This document shows positions 1 through 11,811 of a stretch of DNA of 64,000 bases, piece by piece. The notes under the pieces are model-generated. The model did no database searches. It saw nothing but the letters and a program-made list of their open reading frames with translations, and had not been told where the DNA came from. Source of the stretch: Sphaerosporella brunnea (lineage: Eukaryota > Ascomycota > Pezizomycetes > Pezizales > Pyronemataceae); contig VXIS01000109.1 in the NCBI GenBank assembly GCA_008704415.1, forward strand, positions 1 to 64,000, given 5' to 3'. Made by a program: the position numbers and the translations under genes. Each line of letters opens with the position of its first letter. The stretch's first letter is position 1.

Positions 1-998
1 TAGACTACGTGCAGGTTTGTGTTGGCGAATCATGGTGGTCGCCGTTATCGTGCTGACGTCCTATGCTTCCTCCGTTCACAGGAATCTCATGATGCCTGAG
101 CTCCTCAATCAAACCATGTTGACGAATCCTTGCTGTCCCTATCTTCGTCGCTCAAGTCGTTGGGCGATCCTACCCCCACTTGGAGCCCCTGCATGCCCCG
201 CTTCACGCCCTGGAAGAACACACCGAGGCTATGGCGTCACTTCTTGAGAGTTTGACTCAACACTACGACGCTGCTCGGAAGCACTAAGAGCGGCGGAATC
301 CGGCACACCGTCGATCCAGATTTGGTGGCAGTACTCCGACGGGATGCACCCGAGTGGACGACGTGGTCTCGGAGATTAAGGAGCGATTGGCCGAGATGGA
401 AACTATTTACACCAACATTTCGTCGGCGATTGACGATGTGCGCCTGCTGGAGCGCGATACCATTGCGGTGTTGCAGCTTTCGACGAGTTCAAACCGAGCT
501 CGGCATCTGCATGGACGGTCTAAAAGAGTTTGAAGCCTCAGGCAGAACTCAAAGTACGATGATGCAGCAGCGCCTCGAGAGCTCTGGCGTCTCGATGGTC
601 TGTGATTTGTCTGAGGGCTTGGTCAGCGCGTATGATGCTATGATTATTGAGGTGGCGCAGACGGAAAGGTGTGCCGTACACATGAGGCGGTCGTGTGAAG
701 GAGGCCTCAGAAGAGCTGAACGCACTATTCGAAAGGCGGGTTCCTGCTTGCATCCATCTGAATAGCCACGACTATACCACGCAGAGCGACTATCCAATGC
801 CGCGAAGCTTCAAGGAGGTGGTACTACGGCGAGTTCTTACCGCGGACCTGTGGCAGGCGTGAACGATCCTCCAGTACCTGGGTAATGGACAAGATCTCCA
901 AGGCCATGGGCTCGCGTGCTCACGAAGCTGTGGAAAGGACGTGATCGTGAGCGGCAGTGCGATAAGAGGGATCCCGCTACCGCCGGAGTAAGGTGTAG
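1..998 (+). pseudogene. ATG17: ATG17 fragment, left-arm copy (5'-truncated, many frameshifts)
   Basis: This is the mirror of the 3' two thirds of ATG17 at 30119-31101. It starts in the last bases of exon 2 at window base 1, passes the same GTTTGT...ACAG intron and ends at a TAG at 996-998. Where the right arm has one open frame of over 200 codons here, this copy is broken into short pieces by one-base losses (for example in AC and CC runs near 270-350) and by local insertions near 815 and 905. The error style looks like single-pass read noise rather than decay of an old pseudogene. It is not a separate functional gene. Confidence 0.85.
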
Positions 999-1281
999 AA
1001 AACCTACCGCGGTAACGTCGTGGACTGTAAGTCTGGGATGAGGACGGAGTGATTGTCTGTTGATTCATGGGCTGGCGTATTGGGGGTAGCGGCTTCTTTG
1101 TGTGTGTGTAGCACGTATTGTGCCAGGGAATTGAGACATGCGTATAAGACACTGTGACCCACAGGTACTCCCACTGTTACCCAGATAGCAATTACGATAG
1201 CGCTGCCAAGCCCTCCCGGAACCCTGACAGCTAACACCAACGCCGTGCAGCCCACTACCAACAACGAATCACCCCTCCAAC

Positions 1282-2925
1282 ATGGCCGAATCCCATCCGT
1301 CCTCGTCGGTCCTTAGCACGCACTCCAGCTCCACTGAGCTCGGACGACATATCGTGGGCGTTTACCACACCAAAGACCGCCGCCCCATCACCGACTGGGT
1401 CGAGACCTACCTAAAACCCTCCACGCTGCTTTCCCTCGAGGAACACAACATCCACACGCAACCTCCAGAAAACTGGCGGCCTAAAACGGGTCCCGCCTTC
1501 CCACTTCGAGCCGCCAGATTCCGAGGCACACCTCCGCTCCGCATCGACGAAATCAACGCGTCCAGCGCGTTGCTGGAGCAGCAGACGGAGCAGCTTCGAG
1601 CACAGGCGGCCACACTCGCGGCACAGCGGAGCCGTCGGCGGGCCGAGCGCGAGCGGAAAAAGAAGCTTGAAGCGGCACGGAAGCGGAAGTGGCATGCGGA
1701 GCGGGATGAGGCTGTTGCTGCGCGAGACGATTTGCTGGGGATTATGAGGGAGGAGGTCAAAGATCTACACGAGACTGTTGCGTCGGCGGAACAGGATATC
1801 GAGGAGGTGGAACGCGCGCTCGAGAGCGATGATAGAGTGCTTTCGAGGCTGGAACGGTTGGCTGGGGAGTTGGTTGTTGCCCCGGCTTCTTCCGTCGCCG
1901 AGAATGAACACAAGAATGTTGAGGCGCTGGTGGCGAGGCTGGCATCGTTGGAGACGAAGGCGGTTAGGAAACGGCTTGAGAGGGTCTTTCTTTCCTATTC
2001 CCGCCCGGGACCGAATGTGACTGCGGAGCAGGAGGAGCTGCAGAAGGAGATCGATGGACTCTACAAAGAAATCCCCGCGGTTGCTCGAGGCACCGCGTAC
2101 AACGAGTTCCTATCTCCGCTGCTAGCAGCTGCGCGGAAACGCGGCAGTGCTAACGGCGAGAATTGGGCGCTAGGGGGTGAGTACATTGTAGATGTACTTT
2201 CGCATCTCCGAAAACGCCTGGAAGCTGTGCAATCGCTTCTTACCAGCTGCTACGACCGTGATGGCGCCGTGATGACGCTGATCGCCACCTTCGACCGCGA
2301 AGCCGGCAGCCCTCCGGCCGAGGAGAAGGAGAAGGGAAGACCCGTTACTCCCCCCTCCCACCATCCCCAGGGCCAGAAACGCCTCGGCAGCCCCGTCCGC
2401 TTCGCCGACGCCCCCGCCACAAAACTGGGCCGAATCCCGTTCCTTACCCCCCTGCGCAGACGGGGAAAAGCAGTCGACTTCTCGAAGTCGCATTTTCCGG
2501 AGTTGGCCCTGCTGTCGCATCTGGGAATTTCATTGCCATCAGCCTCTTCCCCCTCCGCCGCGCCGGTCATCACAACGGCTTTCCTTGGGCGACAGATCTC
2601 TGCGGCTGCCGCCCGTATAGATGCTATCGGCGATCTGAGCTTTGATAACTGGGAGGAGGCGAGAAGCGAGGCGGCTCGGGTTGCGAGAGTCCTCAGAGAG
2701 AGTCTCTGGAGCGGAAATGAGTTTGAGCTCGCACAGAGGGGAGAGGGCATTATGGTTGTGCTCAGGGACGAGGTTAGAGGCGGCGCTATGGAGGTGGAGA
2801 GGGGCGTTAGAGAGGTTGGCGGGGTTATGGGCGGCCTTGTGGGCAGGGTTGATGAGGTTGAGAGGGAGCACGGTGATGTGGTTGGTGGGGGGAAGAGGGC
2901 GTTTGTCGCCAGGTGGGGAAGGTAG
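1282..2925 (+). CDS. fungal coiled-coil protein of unknown function, left-arm copy (547 aa)
   Basis: This is the mirror copy of 28193-29833. From about residue 90 to the end the two proteins agree: a basic, Ala/Glu/Arg-rich coiled coil (roughly residues 85-200), a middle region with a second helical stretch, and a C-terminal helical region. Residues about 6-86 differ from the right arm because of paired, compensating indels. The right-arm reading there looks the more natural one (it keeps LQKTGGL and FEPPDSEAHL). The ATG at 1282 follows a CCAAC context and the frame is single-exon. It converges on the BTB gene. I do not recognise the family. Confidence 0.7.
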   Translation: MAESHPSSSVLSTHSSSTELGRHIVGVYHTKDRRPITDWVETYLKPSTLLSLEEHNIHTQPPENWRPKTGPAFPLRAARFRGTPPLRIDEINASSALLEQQTEQLRAQAATLAAQRSRRRAERERKKKLEAARKRKWHAERDEAVAARDDLLGIMREEVKDLHETVASAEQDIEEVERALESDDRVLSRLERLAGELVVAPASSVAENEHKNVEALVARLASLETKAVRKRLERVFLSYSRPGPNVTAEQEELQKEIDGLYKEIPAVARGTAYNEFLSPLLAAARKRGSANGENWALGGEYIVDVLSHLRKRLEAVQSLLTSCYDRDGAVMTLIATFDREAGSPPAEEKEKGRPVTPPSHHPQGQKRLGSPVRFADAPATKLGRIPFLTPLRRRGKAVDFSKSHFPELALLSHLGISLPSASSPSAAPVITTAFLGRQISAAAARIDAIGDLSFDNWEEARSEAARVARVLRESLWSGNEFELAQRGEGIMVVLRDEVRGGAMEVERGVREVGGVMGGLVGRVDEVEREHGDVVGGGKRAFVARWGR

Positions 2926-4008
2926 CGGTGTTTTGCATTGTTATATGTACTCCGTGCTTGCTTGCCTTTTGTGGGGTGCTTTTGTTAGTTTGTGCCTTTT
3001 GTGAGGCATGCGCCGAAATACTGGCGCGATGTTACTGTATTTGCTGGGAGGGAGGTGTATGATACCATACGATACCATACGATGCGTTTGATGCAATCGA
3101 AACTGGAGCAGGGGAATAGTGATAACCTACATCCGCATGATTGCCGAGTGAGTGCTAGTGAACCTTCTGCATTTTGGGTTGGAAGTTGGAATTCGGCGAT
3201 GTGAAGGCTGTCGTGCTCACTAGCGGCCCGAGGTTGGGCTGACGTGACGATCGTGCACTGCACAGGTCTCATACAGAAAACTACATCTCTAGCCCTCTGA
3301 CCAGCCACCGCAAGACCCGGCAGGAGTAATATCCTCACGAACGACAGCGTCAAACCGCCGGCAGTGGGGGGCACTTCAACCTCGCGACGATATCCGAGTA
3401 GGGCAGGGCAGGTAGGGCTGCAAACAACACACTAGATATAGATAGTAACTACACATCGACTTGGCCTTTTTTTTTAAACGGCGGCGGCGGTCGTTGGCGA
3501 TATGGGGTTTCTTTCTTTCGTGGATCGCAGCCTGGAGCTCGCTGGCTCTGATACTAAGCTTTGGGGGTTTCTCGTCGGTTTTTTTTGGAGGGGGGGGGGT
3601 GAGGCTGACGGGGTTTTGAGATTTTGGTTTTGCTGGTGCGAGAGCCTAGCCTTGTGCGCTATTTAGCGAGACGCCGGCGCAGAGGTAGAACGGCGTTCGT
3701 TTGTTGCGAGTGTGTTTCCATGATCTGACGGTGGTAGTTAACAGCGCACTAAACTGACTGGGGAAAAATCGCTAGTGAGGGGTAAGGTAAACACCGCGCC
3801 AAAATCACGATACATAGCAACACTCTAGTTTGGGGCGTGCATGAGCTTTGGACGGGTATGCACAGTGACGGGGGGCCCACAGCATCAGTGTCAGTGTTCC
3901 AATTTTTCAAACTAACCATCGCACAAACTCCCAGCAAACCCCAAAATCGCGATCAAAAACGAAAAAAAAACAAAGAAAAAAAAAGACAGCTACACAACAA
4001 CACTCGGC
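2926..4008. other. intergenic, between convergent genes (left arm)
   Basis: No gene is supported here. The stretch holds poly-A/poly-T and poly-G runs near 3470, 3590 and 3960-3990. The poly-A tract next to the BTB stop codon is about 12 nt shorter than in the right arm. One frame of 129 codons (2985-3374, minus) has no recognisable domain and lies in the shared 3' region, so I left it out. Confidence 0.6.
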
Positions 4009-4948
4009 TCAAAACCCACGAATCTTGGAGAAAACATCGAGCACGAACTCGCCGCCCTCCTTGAGCAGCACCTCAATCACCTTCTCCTTCTTCAGCCGCT
4101 CCCAGTGCTCCTGCACGATCCCAACCACAAACGCTCGCAGCTCCTCGTTCTTGTGCTTGGTGCCGTAAACCACCCGCACCAGCTCGTGCAGTATCTCCGG
4201 GCTGGCCACCACCTCCTGCTTGATGTTCGCCAGCGAAACCGAGATGAGCTTGCCGACGGCGTAGAGGCGGGCCAGCGCGTACACGTCCAGGTGGGCGGCC
4301 AGGCGGCTGGTGGGGGTGGAGCGCTTCAACACGAGCGCAGGTTTCTCGGCGAGCACAGGCTCGTGGCTCGAGAACGTAGGCGACAGCGGCGGCAGCGGCG
4401 ACGGCGACGACGCCGCGGCCTGGCCCTCCGCCTCGACGGCAAGCGTGCTGTATCCGTTCCTCAAGTCTGGGAAAAGCTCGCTCTGGTAGCTGGAGATGTT
4501 GCGGCTGGCGGAGTGGTGGTCGTGGATAGCGGCGGGCTTGCCCCACACGCCGATTGCGCCCTGCATTGCGGCCGCAAGGATCGGGGATGGGGTTTCCTTC
4601 CCGCCGTGGCCGTTGGCGGCTTCATACTCTGCTGGCAGTGCGTAGCTGTGCGTGTACAGGAATTCTAGCACCGCCTCGAAGGCGGCCGGAGATGTGGTCG
4701 GCCCGAGTGTCAGAGATGTTTCTCGCGGCTTGACGCCGTTGAGGAGGTTTGTGTGCGCTTTGAGGAGCGAGCGGTGGACAGTGTAGAGTTTCTCTTCGGC
4801 TTCCGGGTGGGGAGGACAGATACGGACTCTCAGCGTAGGCGAGGAGAGGAAGCTATGGACATGGCATGTAAACCAACCAACTCCAACTCCCCCAATACTA
4901 CGACAACCGCATACCCAAAGTAAACGAAACCCACCTGGCGAACGACAT
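4009..4948 (-). CDS. BTB/POZ domain protein, left-arm copy (285 aa)
   Basis: This copy is identical in structure to the right-arm gene at 26147-27086. Exon 1 is 4935-4948 (ATG TCG TTC GCC AG), followed by an 82-nt GTGGGT...ATAG intron (4853-4934) and exon 2 at 4009-4852. Joining in phase 2 gives MSFASFLSS and then a BTB fold. Both ends give the same coordinate sum (31095), so this copy has no net indel against its partner. The right-arm entry gives the domain description. Confidence 0.8.
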
Positions 4949-5696
4949 CCTTAATTTTGTCTGAATCGAACCGAACCAAAAAGCTGTGATGCGATGTGTG
5001 TGGTTGTCGGAACCAGTCGTTTCAATTTATCTTTCGCAAAAGGGACGCGGGCTTATAGATGTTGTGGGAATGGGGAGGATGCGAATCCCGTACGTCTTGC
5101 GATTTGCGATATAATGTACAGCTGAAAACTAGATCACCTCATTTCACGTGCACGCGGGAGAGAGATTTTTCCTACACCTGAGATTGGCCCAATCTGGGGT
5201 GCAGACGGGCTAATGCGCCTGTGGGGGTTGTGTACTCTATACTCGTACGTGATAATTATTAGACAGCGCTGATAACAACCCTTACCCTATCCCGAACCTG
5301 ATTGCTGCAGTGAGTGACTTAAGCGTGAGAATGAGCTTGTTTTCGACGCATACTGTATACAGGAGGTCGGCTTGTTACAAAGTCGGCGTCATAGTGTGTT
5401 TGCTTGTCGCGAGGGTCGTTCCTCTTGAACATCTGGCAATTCTAAGTAATCAATGCTTGAAGGATCTGGCTGACATTGAAAAAGCAAAACAATTGATTTG
5501 GCCGAGTGACATCTCATGTTCAGCCGCCCAGCGTCAATGGGGAACAGAACAAAACAACCAGACTGAATAGCAACACCAGCACCAGCAGCACCAGCATGAA
5601 TAGCAGCTGCCAATCACCCCTACAAAAGCGCCTCTTAGGATCAACACCTCTCTTTTCCTATCATCGACCACATCCACCTCAAGCTCCCTCACAACA
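4949..5696. promoter_or_regulatory. divergent intergenic region, BTB and small acidic protein (left arm)
   Basis: The BTB gene and the small acidic-tailed gene are transcribed away from each other across these 750 bp, so both promoters must lie here. I see no gene in it. Near 4990-5005 this arm reads GTGTGTGG where the right arm has a run of about 14-15 C/G. Confidence 0.5.
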
Positions 5697-6201
5697 ATGC
5701 TTTTCCTCTCGACGTTCTACGAGAACCACCAAGCCCACGCCCGCGCTTGGGCCGAGCACCAGCGCCAGCAAAAGCTCAAGGCCCGCGGCGCGTGGCACTC
5801 GCGCCCAAAAACCCGCCGCACCGAAAGCGGCATCAAGAAGATCAGGAGGAAGGCCATCGTGGCCATGGCTGACCAGCCAGGCGACTTTTGTGAGTACACA
5901 TAGTTTGTTGTTGTACCTTTCCCCGTTAAATGTAAATTATCTGGTTTGGTTTTTTTGATTTGCTAATGCTTACTTTACAGACGGCGTACCCAGAGTCCCG
6001 GCCGACCCAAAGGCCCGTCTTTTGTGGCGGGCTCAGTGGGAGGTGGTCAGGCAGATCAATGCCTGGAAATTGTTCAAGTACCAGGCTGAGGCTGAGATGG
6101 AGAAGGTGGCGGAGAACAAGGACGACGAGGCCTATATGGCCGATGACGACGAGAAGGGGGAGGAGGCGGAGGAGGAGAAGGAGGAAGAGAAGGAGGCGTG
6201 A
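5697..6201 (+). CDS. small conserved-looking protein with acidic Glu/Lys tail, left-arm copy (137 aa)
   Basis: There are two exons. Exon 1 is 5697-5889, the intron 5890-5980 has GTGAGT, TGCTAAT and ACAG, and exon 2 is 5981-6201. The phase-1 join rebuilds DFYGVPRVPADPK. The N-terminal half is very basic (His/Arg/Lys-rich, residues 10-60). A Trp-rich stretch (LLWRAQWEVV, INAWKLF) follows at about 76-95, and the last ~40 residues are almost all Glu, Asp and Lys. The family is not recognised. The basic start and small size would suit a mitochondrial or ribosome-associated protein, but that is inference. Confidence 0.7.
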
Positions 6202-7397
6202 GCGGTTGTTTTTTCCTTTTTCCTTTTTTCTGTTACTTTGTCTTTTCTTTTCGCTTGAAGAGGGGTTTTTTTTTCATGTGATGTGACTCAAAAACGGGTA
6301 CCTAGAGGTAGGATTGAGTTGGTATGGTGGAGGTGACATGGTACATAACTGAGCACGTCCTCATGCAAAGCAACATCCACTTCAAAACCCAACTCCCAGT
6401 CAAAACGAGATGGACGACCTATCCCCCGGATCTGTTACATAGGAAATACAAGCCCATGATTCCCCATGATTACATAATACATGCATATCCTCACTCAGGA
6501 CGTGATCTGGATAACAACAACCGTTCAAAGACAACAACTCCCCCAACCAACTGTAACAAAAAACGAGCGCTGTAGTGCTAAAACCCCTAAACCAATGCGC
6601 ATTCAGTCTGAGAGACGCATTGCCGTCGCCCCCACATCAAGGCGGCACAACGCCCCGAGCACAGCGAAACCCTCTTCAACCAATTATGCCTCTCAAAGCA
6701 ACTCCCAGCAACTCCGTAACAGGAAGAGTGCGATCTATCTAGAATCACAGAGTTACCTTGGAACTCATAAAAAAAAGCCCCCGATTTCGTGATATTTGCG
6801 GTTCTTCGATATATATTATTTACCTAAGTACTTGAGTAGTATATATGTACCCATTCGATTTGTAAGAATTGCGGTAGCACCGCGTAATTTAGATGAATCA
6901 GTTACATAGCACGCACTATCACCGAGTTTTTTTTGTTACGCTATGTACTCCGCCGTGAGCCGGCACGAATAAATATCACCCCTCACCATCATCACCGTCA
7001 ACCCTCAAAATAGCTGCAACATCACCAATAAACTCAGCATAAAAAAGGCGTGGAAGGCATCGTGACCCGGACGCGGCTGATTAAAACAAAAAATTAGCTC
7101 TACGCCATCGAGACAAGTAATGACACGCTTGAATACGATTCCCATTTTGAAAGCAACCCCGAGGCCTTGGCCGCCTCTATATACAACATATATTACAATA
7201 TATAAATCCCTCCACCCCCATGGCCATTGATTACTCACAGCAAGCCACGCCACAACACGGGATCCAGGCCAGTGGTAAATCATCAATCATAATCATTCTA
7301 TGTATATACAGCAAAAAGGCAAACGCTCCACCATTACTCTATCTGGTATTCCTCTTCATCAAAAAAAAAGAAAAAAAGAAACAAAGCAGCAATCACC
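6202..7397. other. intergenic, 3' regions of two convergent genes (left arm)
   Basis: This 1.2-kb stretch separates the stop codons of the small acidic protein and gamma-glutamyltransferase. It is AT-rich toward 6780-7400, with poly-A near 7360-7385. No supported gene or structured element was found. Confidence 0.5.
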
Positions 7398-9622
7398 TCA
7401 ATAACCTCTAGCCTTCCCGCCCTTCCTCCACCAATCCGCAACTCCCTCCACAACTCCACGTTCCGCATCCCTCCACACCCCCTGCAGTACACTCCCTCCC
7501 GCGGCCTCTCCCTTCTTCTTACGATCAACCGTGTGTCCGCGTTTCTCCAGCTCCGCCAAAACCTCCTCACGCACTCCCTCCTCTGCATACACCACCTCCG
7601 GGATCAGCTGATGGTGCAGCCTTGGGGAGCGGATCGTGTCCAATGCAGAGTATCCCCACACCAATTTCTTGATGATAGCTTCAAAGACACCCGTTACGAT
7701 CCTGCTTCCTCCTGAGCCGCCGATGACCATTCTTGCCTCGCCGTTATGGTCGACGATGACTGTGGGGGAGGTGGAAGAGAGAGGGCGCTTGAAGGGCTGG
7801 ATGTAGTTGTAGACAGAAGGTTCGAGGTTGTAGGCGTTGCTACGGCCGGGGATCGAGAAATCATCCATTTCGGAGTTCAGTACGACACCAGTAACGGGGT
7901 CGTGGAGCTTTGCTCCCCAGTAAAGATTCACGGTGGTAGTGAGGGCTACTGCATTGCCGTGCGTATCAATGACGGAGAGATGCGAGGTACCCTTAGGGTC
8001 GTTAGGTTCGTAAGCCGGGTTATAATGTTGCCACGGGTAGGTCTGCTCTGATGAGATGTTGGCGCGCACCGCTTCGGCATATTCTTTTGTGTTCAACTCT
8101 GCAATGCGGAGGGCGTTGTCTGAGACGACGCTGTCAAAGGGATCACCGAGCTCGGTGCGGCCTGCGGAAAGCCACTTCATTACTTCAACCAGGTAGTGGT
8201 GGGAGGCAGGCGCGGAGGGATCGTCCATGGGAAGGCCTTCGGCGATATTGAGGCCTTCCAACATCACTGCGCCGGAACAGGGTGGTGGGCAGGTTATTAC
8301 CTCGTTGCCGAGGAAATTGGTGTTGACGGTGTCCGAGACTACGGTGTGGTACAGCGTGAAGTCTGATTTTGTCGCAATGCCATCCGCGGACTGGATAGCA
8401 TTGGTGAGATGAGCGGCGAGAGTGCCGTTGTAGAAATCTTTCACACCGGCATAGTCGTCTCCTTCGGCGATCTTGGTGAGCGTCTGCGCGTATTCTGGGC
8501 GTTTCATGATGTCGCCAGCTGCGGCAAGGTTACCGGTAGACTCAGAGAACAGGAAGGACCAATCTTTGCGGTTTTCATAGAAGAATTTCTCTTCCTTGAG
8601 CATGATGCTTTCAAGCGTAGGGGTAACGCGGAAGCCCTCGGAGTTGAGCTTGATGCTCGGCTCCCATACTTCCTTCCAGGGCAGTTTTCCAAACATCCGG
8701 TGTGCTGTAGCAAAACCATGGACTTCGCCTGGAATCGCGACTGCAAGACCGCCGGCCCGCGCAAGGTTCGCATCCTCTAAACTCGGTAATTAGTCTGCTG
8801 TTACCTAATGCAAATAGATGGAGTAGCATACTGTGATACATGTCTCGCGTGGCACTGGCCGGTGCTGCTTCCCGGAAGTTAAAGCTCTTGGACATGCCGT
8901 CGGCCATTCGCACAACCATGAAGCCACCGCCGCCAACGCCGCTTGCAAACATGTTGACTGTGCCGATGCAAGCTGCTGTAGCAATCGCTGCATCGACCGC
9001 GTTACCGCCTTTCTTCATAGTATCAACGCCAATCTGGCTGCAGACGTCAACATCCGAGCTGACAACGCCATGCTTTCCCGTAACCAGTAACTCCGAATCA
9101 TCGGTCAAAGGATCCGCTGTACACACTGTCAGCATCCAGAACCACAACTTCCGTGGAGCGAACAAAGGAAATCCCCCAACAAAGGAAATCCGTACATAGA
9201 CAATTACAAAACCATCCACCAGTACACAAGAATCCATGTTGCAAGTTAGAGTTCTGGTCCAGCCTGAACACCTCCTTGACCCCACACGCAGCTCTCTTGA
9301 CCATGGAACAGAAAACCGACTCACACCCTTCGTTTTCCCATATTATAACGCCAAACAGCACGGACAGCGCGACAAGAGCGGTTATCAGTCCCGCGTTCGC
9401 CTGCCAGCTCCGGCCCGACCGACGGCGTCGCGGGCGCCAGTTACCAGTCGGCTGAGGTAGAAGTGCCGTTTTGACATCGCAGGAGTCGTCTGAAGAAGAG
9501 GCGCTGCTGTGGTAGTGGCGGTTCGGCTCCGGCGTTAAAGTCTGCGAAACCTCCGGCGAAAAGCGTATCCGCCGCGACCCTGGCGGTGGTGAGATTGAGC
9601 CCGAAGGATTGTTCGCCGACAT
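7398..9622 (-). CDS. ggt1: gamma-glutamyltransferase, left-arm copy (intact, 653 aa)
   Basis: The enzyme cleaves and transfers the gamma-glutamyl group of glutathione; fungal forms sit at the vacuolar or plasma membrane. There are three exons: 9325-9622, 8832-9116 and 7398-8776. The introns have ends GTGAGT...TACAG and GTATGC...TTAG, and both splice in phase. Residues 1-75 are cytosolic and Ser/Pro/Arg-rich, and 77-95 form a signal anchor (AGLITALVALSVLFGVIIW). The catalytic core shows GGNAVDAAIATAACIGTVN, GVGGGGF, GGLAVAIPGEVHG and GTSHLSVID; the Thr of GTSH is the expected autoprocessing nucleophile that starts the small subunit. This copy is open throughout, whereas the right-arm copy carries two frameshifts. 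Residues near TYPWQHYNP disagree with the right arm (TYRGKHYNP) through paired indels at about 8020-8036. Confidence 0.92.
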
Positions 9623-10707
9623 GGTTACGCCGGGTGTAACAAGTGCGTGAGAGAGCGAGCGAGTTGAGGTGCGCCAATGAAAAGTGCGGCGCAAAGCTGT
9701 GAGGTAGCAGAAAAAGAGAGGTTGGGGAGAGAGTGAGTGGAAAGAATTGACGCGCGAAGGTTGGAGCTGAAGGAACGGGGTCGTGTGATAAGGTGACCGG
9801 GGGGGGGATCCCAGCGATAGGGAATGTGGGGAAGCCTTACAAGCTAGGGGTTAGGGAATTGGAGATCAATGCATGCATGCGCATTGGATCTCACTCCACA
9901 GTTCACGTTGAAGGCAGGAGGTCTGCAGCTGGAGGACGGCGGGACTGAGGGCTTATAATGCATGTCAATGGATGCAGCGATAGAACAAGAAAGCTTGCGT
10001 TTCCGTGATCCAGTCGAATGATGGCGTGCTGCAAAGATTTCCGCCAGAAGAACCTTGTAGGCAGGGAGTTTGACTGGGTGCAGTGACTGCGCCACGGGTC
10101 CTGCGTCAGCCACGGGTCCTCCGCTTGTCCCTTGCAAGCGATAAGGTTGGGGCCGCAACGTAGCATTTGCACAATCAAACGTTGCCGGCGATACTGGTGA
10201 TACGTTTCCCGCAAATACGGCGACGAGCGCAGTGAGCACGTTTTCCACATTGCTGAATACCAACCTATTTCGTGAAGTGAGGGGAGAAGTACAAGTAAGT
10301 ACTTGGCATGTATTCTGCATATTGCCATATAACCGCTACCCGAACCGACGTTCCGAACAATCTGGGTCCGTGCCTTGCCACTCGATAGCAAAATCGACAC
10401 CAGGGCTTTCTGACATGTCTAGGCTTGGAGTGGCAACTGTCAACATGTACAGCTATATACCTGTATCTCAAGCATTAGTTCGCACTCGTGGGGTGAGGGT
10501 GCGACTCCCCAAGCACTTGTCGCTGTCTGACAGGCAGAGCTGTTAATTTTTTGCCTGATGGTTACAGGCGTCTCCGTGGAACAGCACATTACAGTTGTAA
10601 GTCTAAGGGAAGTGGCAGGATTAATGAGAAGAAATAGTTTTAAAGACAATCCCTCCGAGATCCCACGTACTAGAAAGCCGTAACACAGATAGAACAATCT
10701 CACCGGC
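9623..10707. other. intergenic between NSE2 and GGT (left arm)
   Basis: The stretch is 1.1 kb and contains the GGT promoter. It has a poly-G run near 9800 and a CATGCATGCGCATG stretch near 9870-9882. Overlapping open frames of up to 165 codons on the minus strand have no recognisable domain and no intron logic, so I left them out. Confidence 0.45.
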
Positions 10708-11811
10708 CTATTCCTCATCGTCGTCACTATCGATCGCCATGACTCTTCCGCGTCCCTTCTGGACGCGAGATTTGCCCTTCTCTTTCTTGACCCTAACCTG
10801 TTCCTCCCGGGTAGCACGCATCCTCTCCGCCTCCGCCTCCTCATCTTCTGAATCTTCTTCTTCCTCCTCCTCCTCCAACTCCGCCCTCCTACGTTCCCTC
10901 TCCTCCCGCTCCTCCGCTCTCTTCATCTTCTCCAGCAGATACTTGTTCTCCTTCAAATCGTCCTTCCCAATTTTTGCGCCGCAGCCAACGTTGGGACACC
11001 CGACGCGGCGAACCCTATCAGGACCCGGAGGCTGCTGCTGGATCAGCTGCATGATAGCGTCATGCTCGAAGTTGTGATGACACTGATGCTTTCCAGCGGG
11101 TTCTCGAACCGCTTCATAGTGAGAGGACAGTTATAGTTCAAAACTTCCTCTGGCGACTTCAACTTCGTCATCGGTCTCTTCATCACCGGGGCCGCGTTCC
11201 TCCGGGAACCAGTGGCGTTCGCTGGGGACAGGACGGTCGGGGTGTTGGACATCCCACAACGTGTGCCGGAAGTTCTTGTATCCATCATGAGCGGCGTATC
11301 TATCCACCATCAGCCTTCACCATCCCCTTCACATCCGCAGAGGGGGGGTAAACACACCTCTCCTTCAAACCCCATCTTTTCCCCACGCCGTCATCTCCTT
11401 CTGAAACCCCTTCTTAAACCTCCCCCAAACGCCTTCCTCAACCCTAACCGCTTCAGCCTCCAGGTCTTCATCATCCATATCCCAGGTGCCACGGGCCCTT
11501 TCCTGGGCAACAATAGCCGCAAGCACATTCCTGCTTCCTTCTAGCTTCGCAGATGCATCAACGACACCGCGTGCCGCGTTTTCGAGGGAATCCAGAAGCG
11601 CCTGTGGCATATTCTCGCCGACGGAGGAGGTGAGCTCGTGCAATGCCGACACGACATATTCGGCCGGGCTGTTGTAGAGGCGCGGGACGGTGGTGGACAG
11701 CGTTTCTATCGCGCCCGTGTGCAGAGGGAGGATGGGGGGCTCATAAGCAGGGAGGGCTGCTGTGCGCTGGGTGCGAGCAGGCGTCGGGGAGGAGGATTCG
11801 CGGCGGGGCAT
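10708..11811 (-). pseudogene. NSE2: NSE2/MMS21 SUMO ligase, left-arm copy broken by frameshifts
   Basis: This is the mirror of the intact gene at 19275-20375. Compared with it, this copy lacks one T near 11083 (inside the SP-RING, GACACTGATG against GACACTTGATG). It has an extra C near 11152 and extra bases in the GGGG/CCCC runs near 11345-11388. These break the frame between the N-terminal helical part and the zinc domain. All are homopolymer-type changes, so base-calling error is likelier than real gene death. Confidence 0.75.

Noticed and set aside
2180..2200. GTGAGTACATTGTAG resembling an intron in the coiled-coil gene
   Set aside because: It would be about 15 nt long, far too short, and the frame is open through it.
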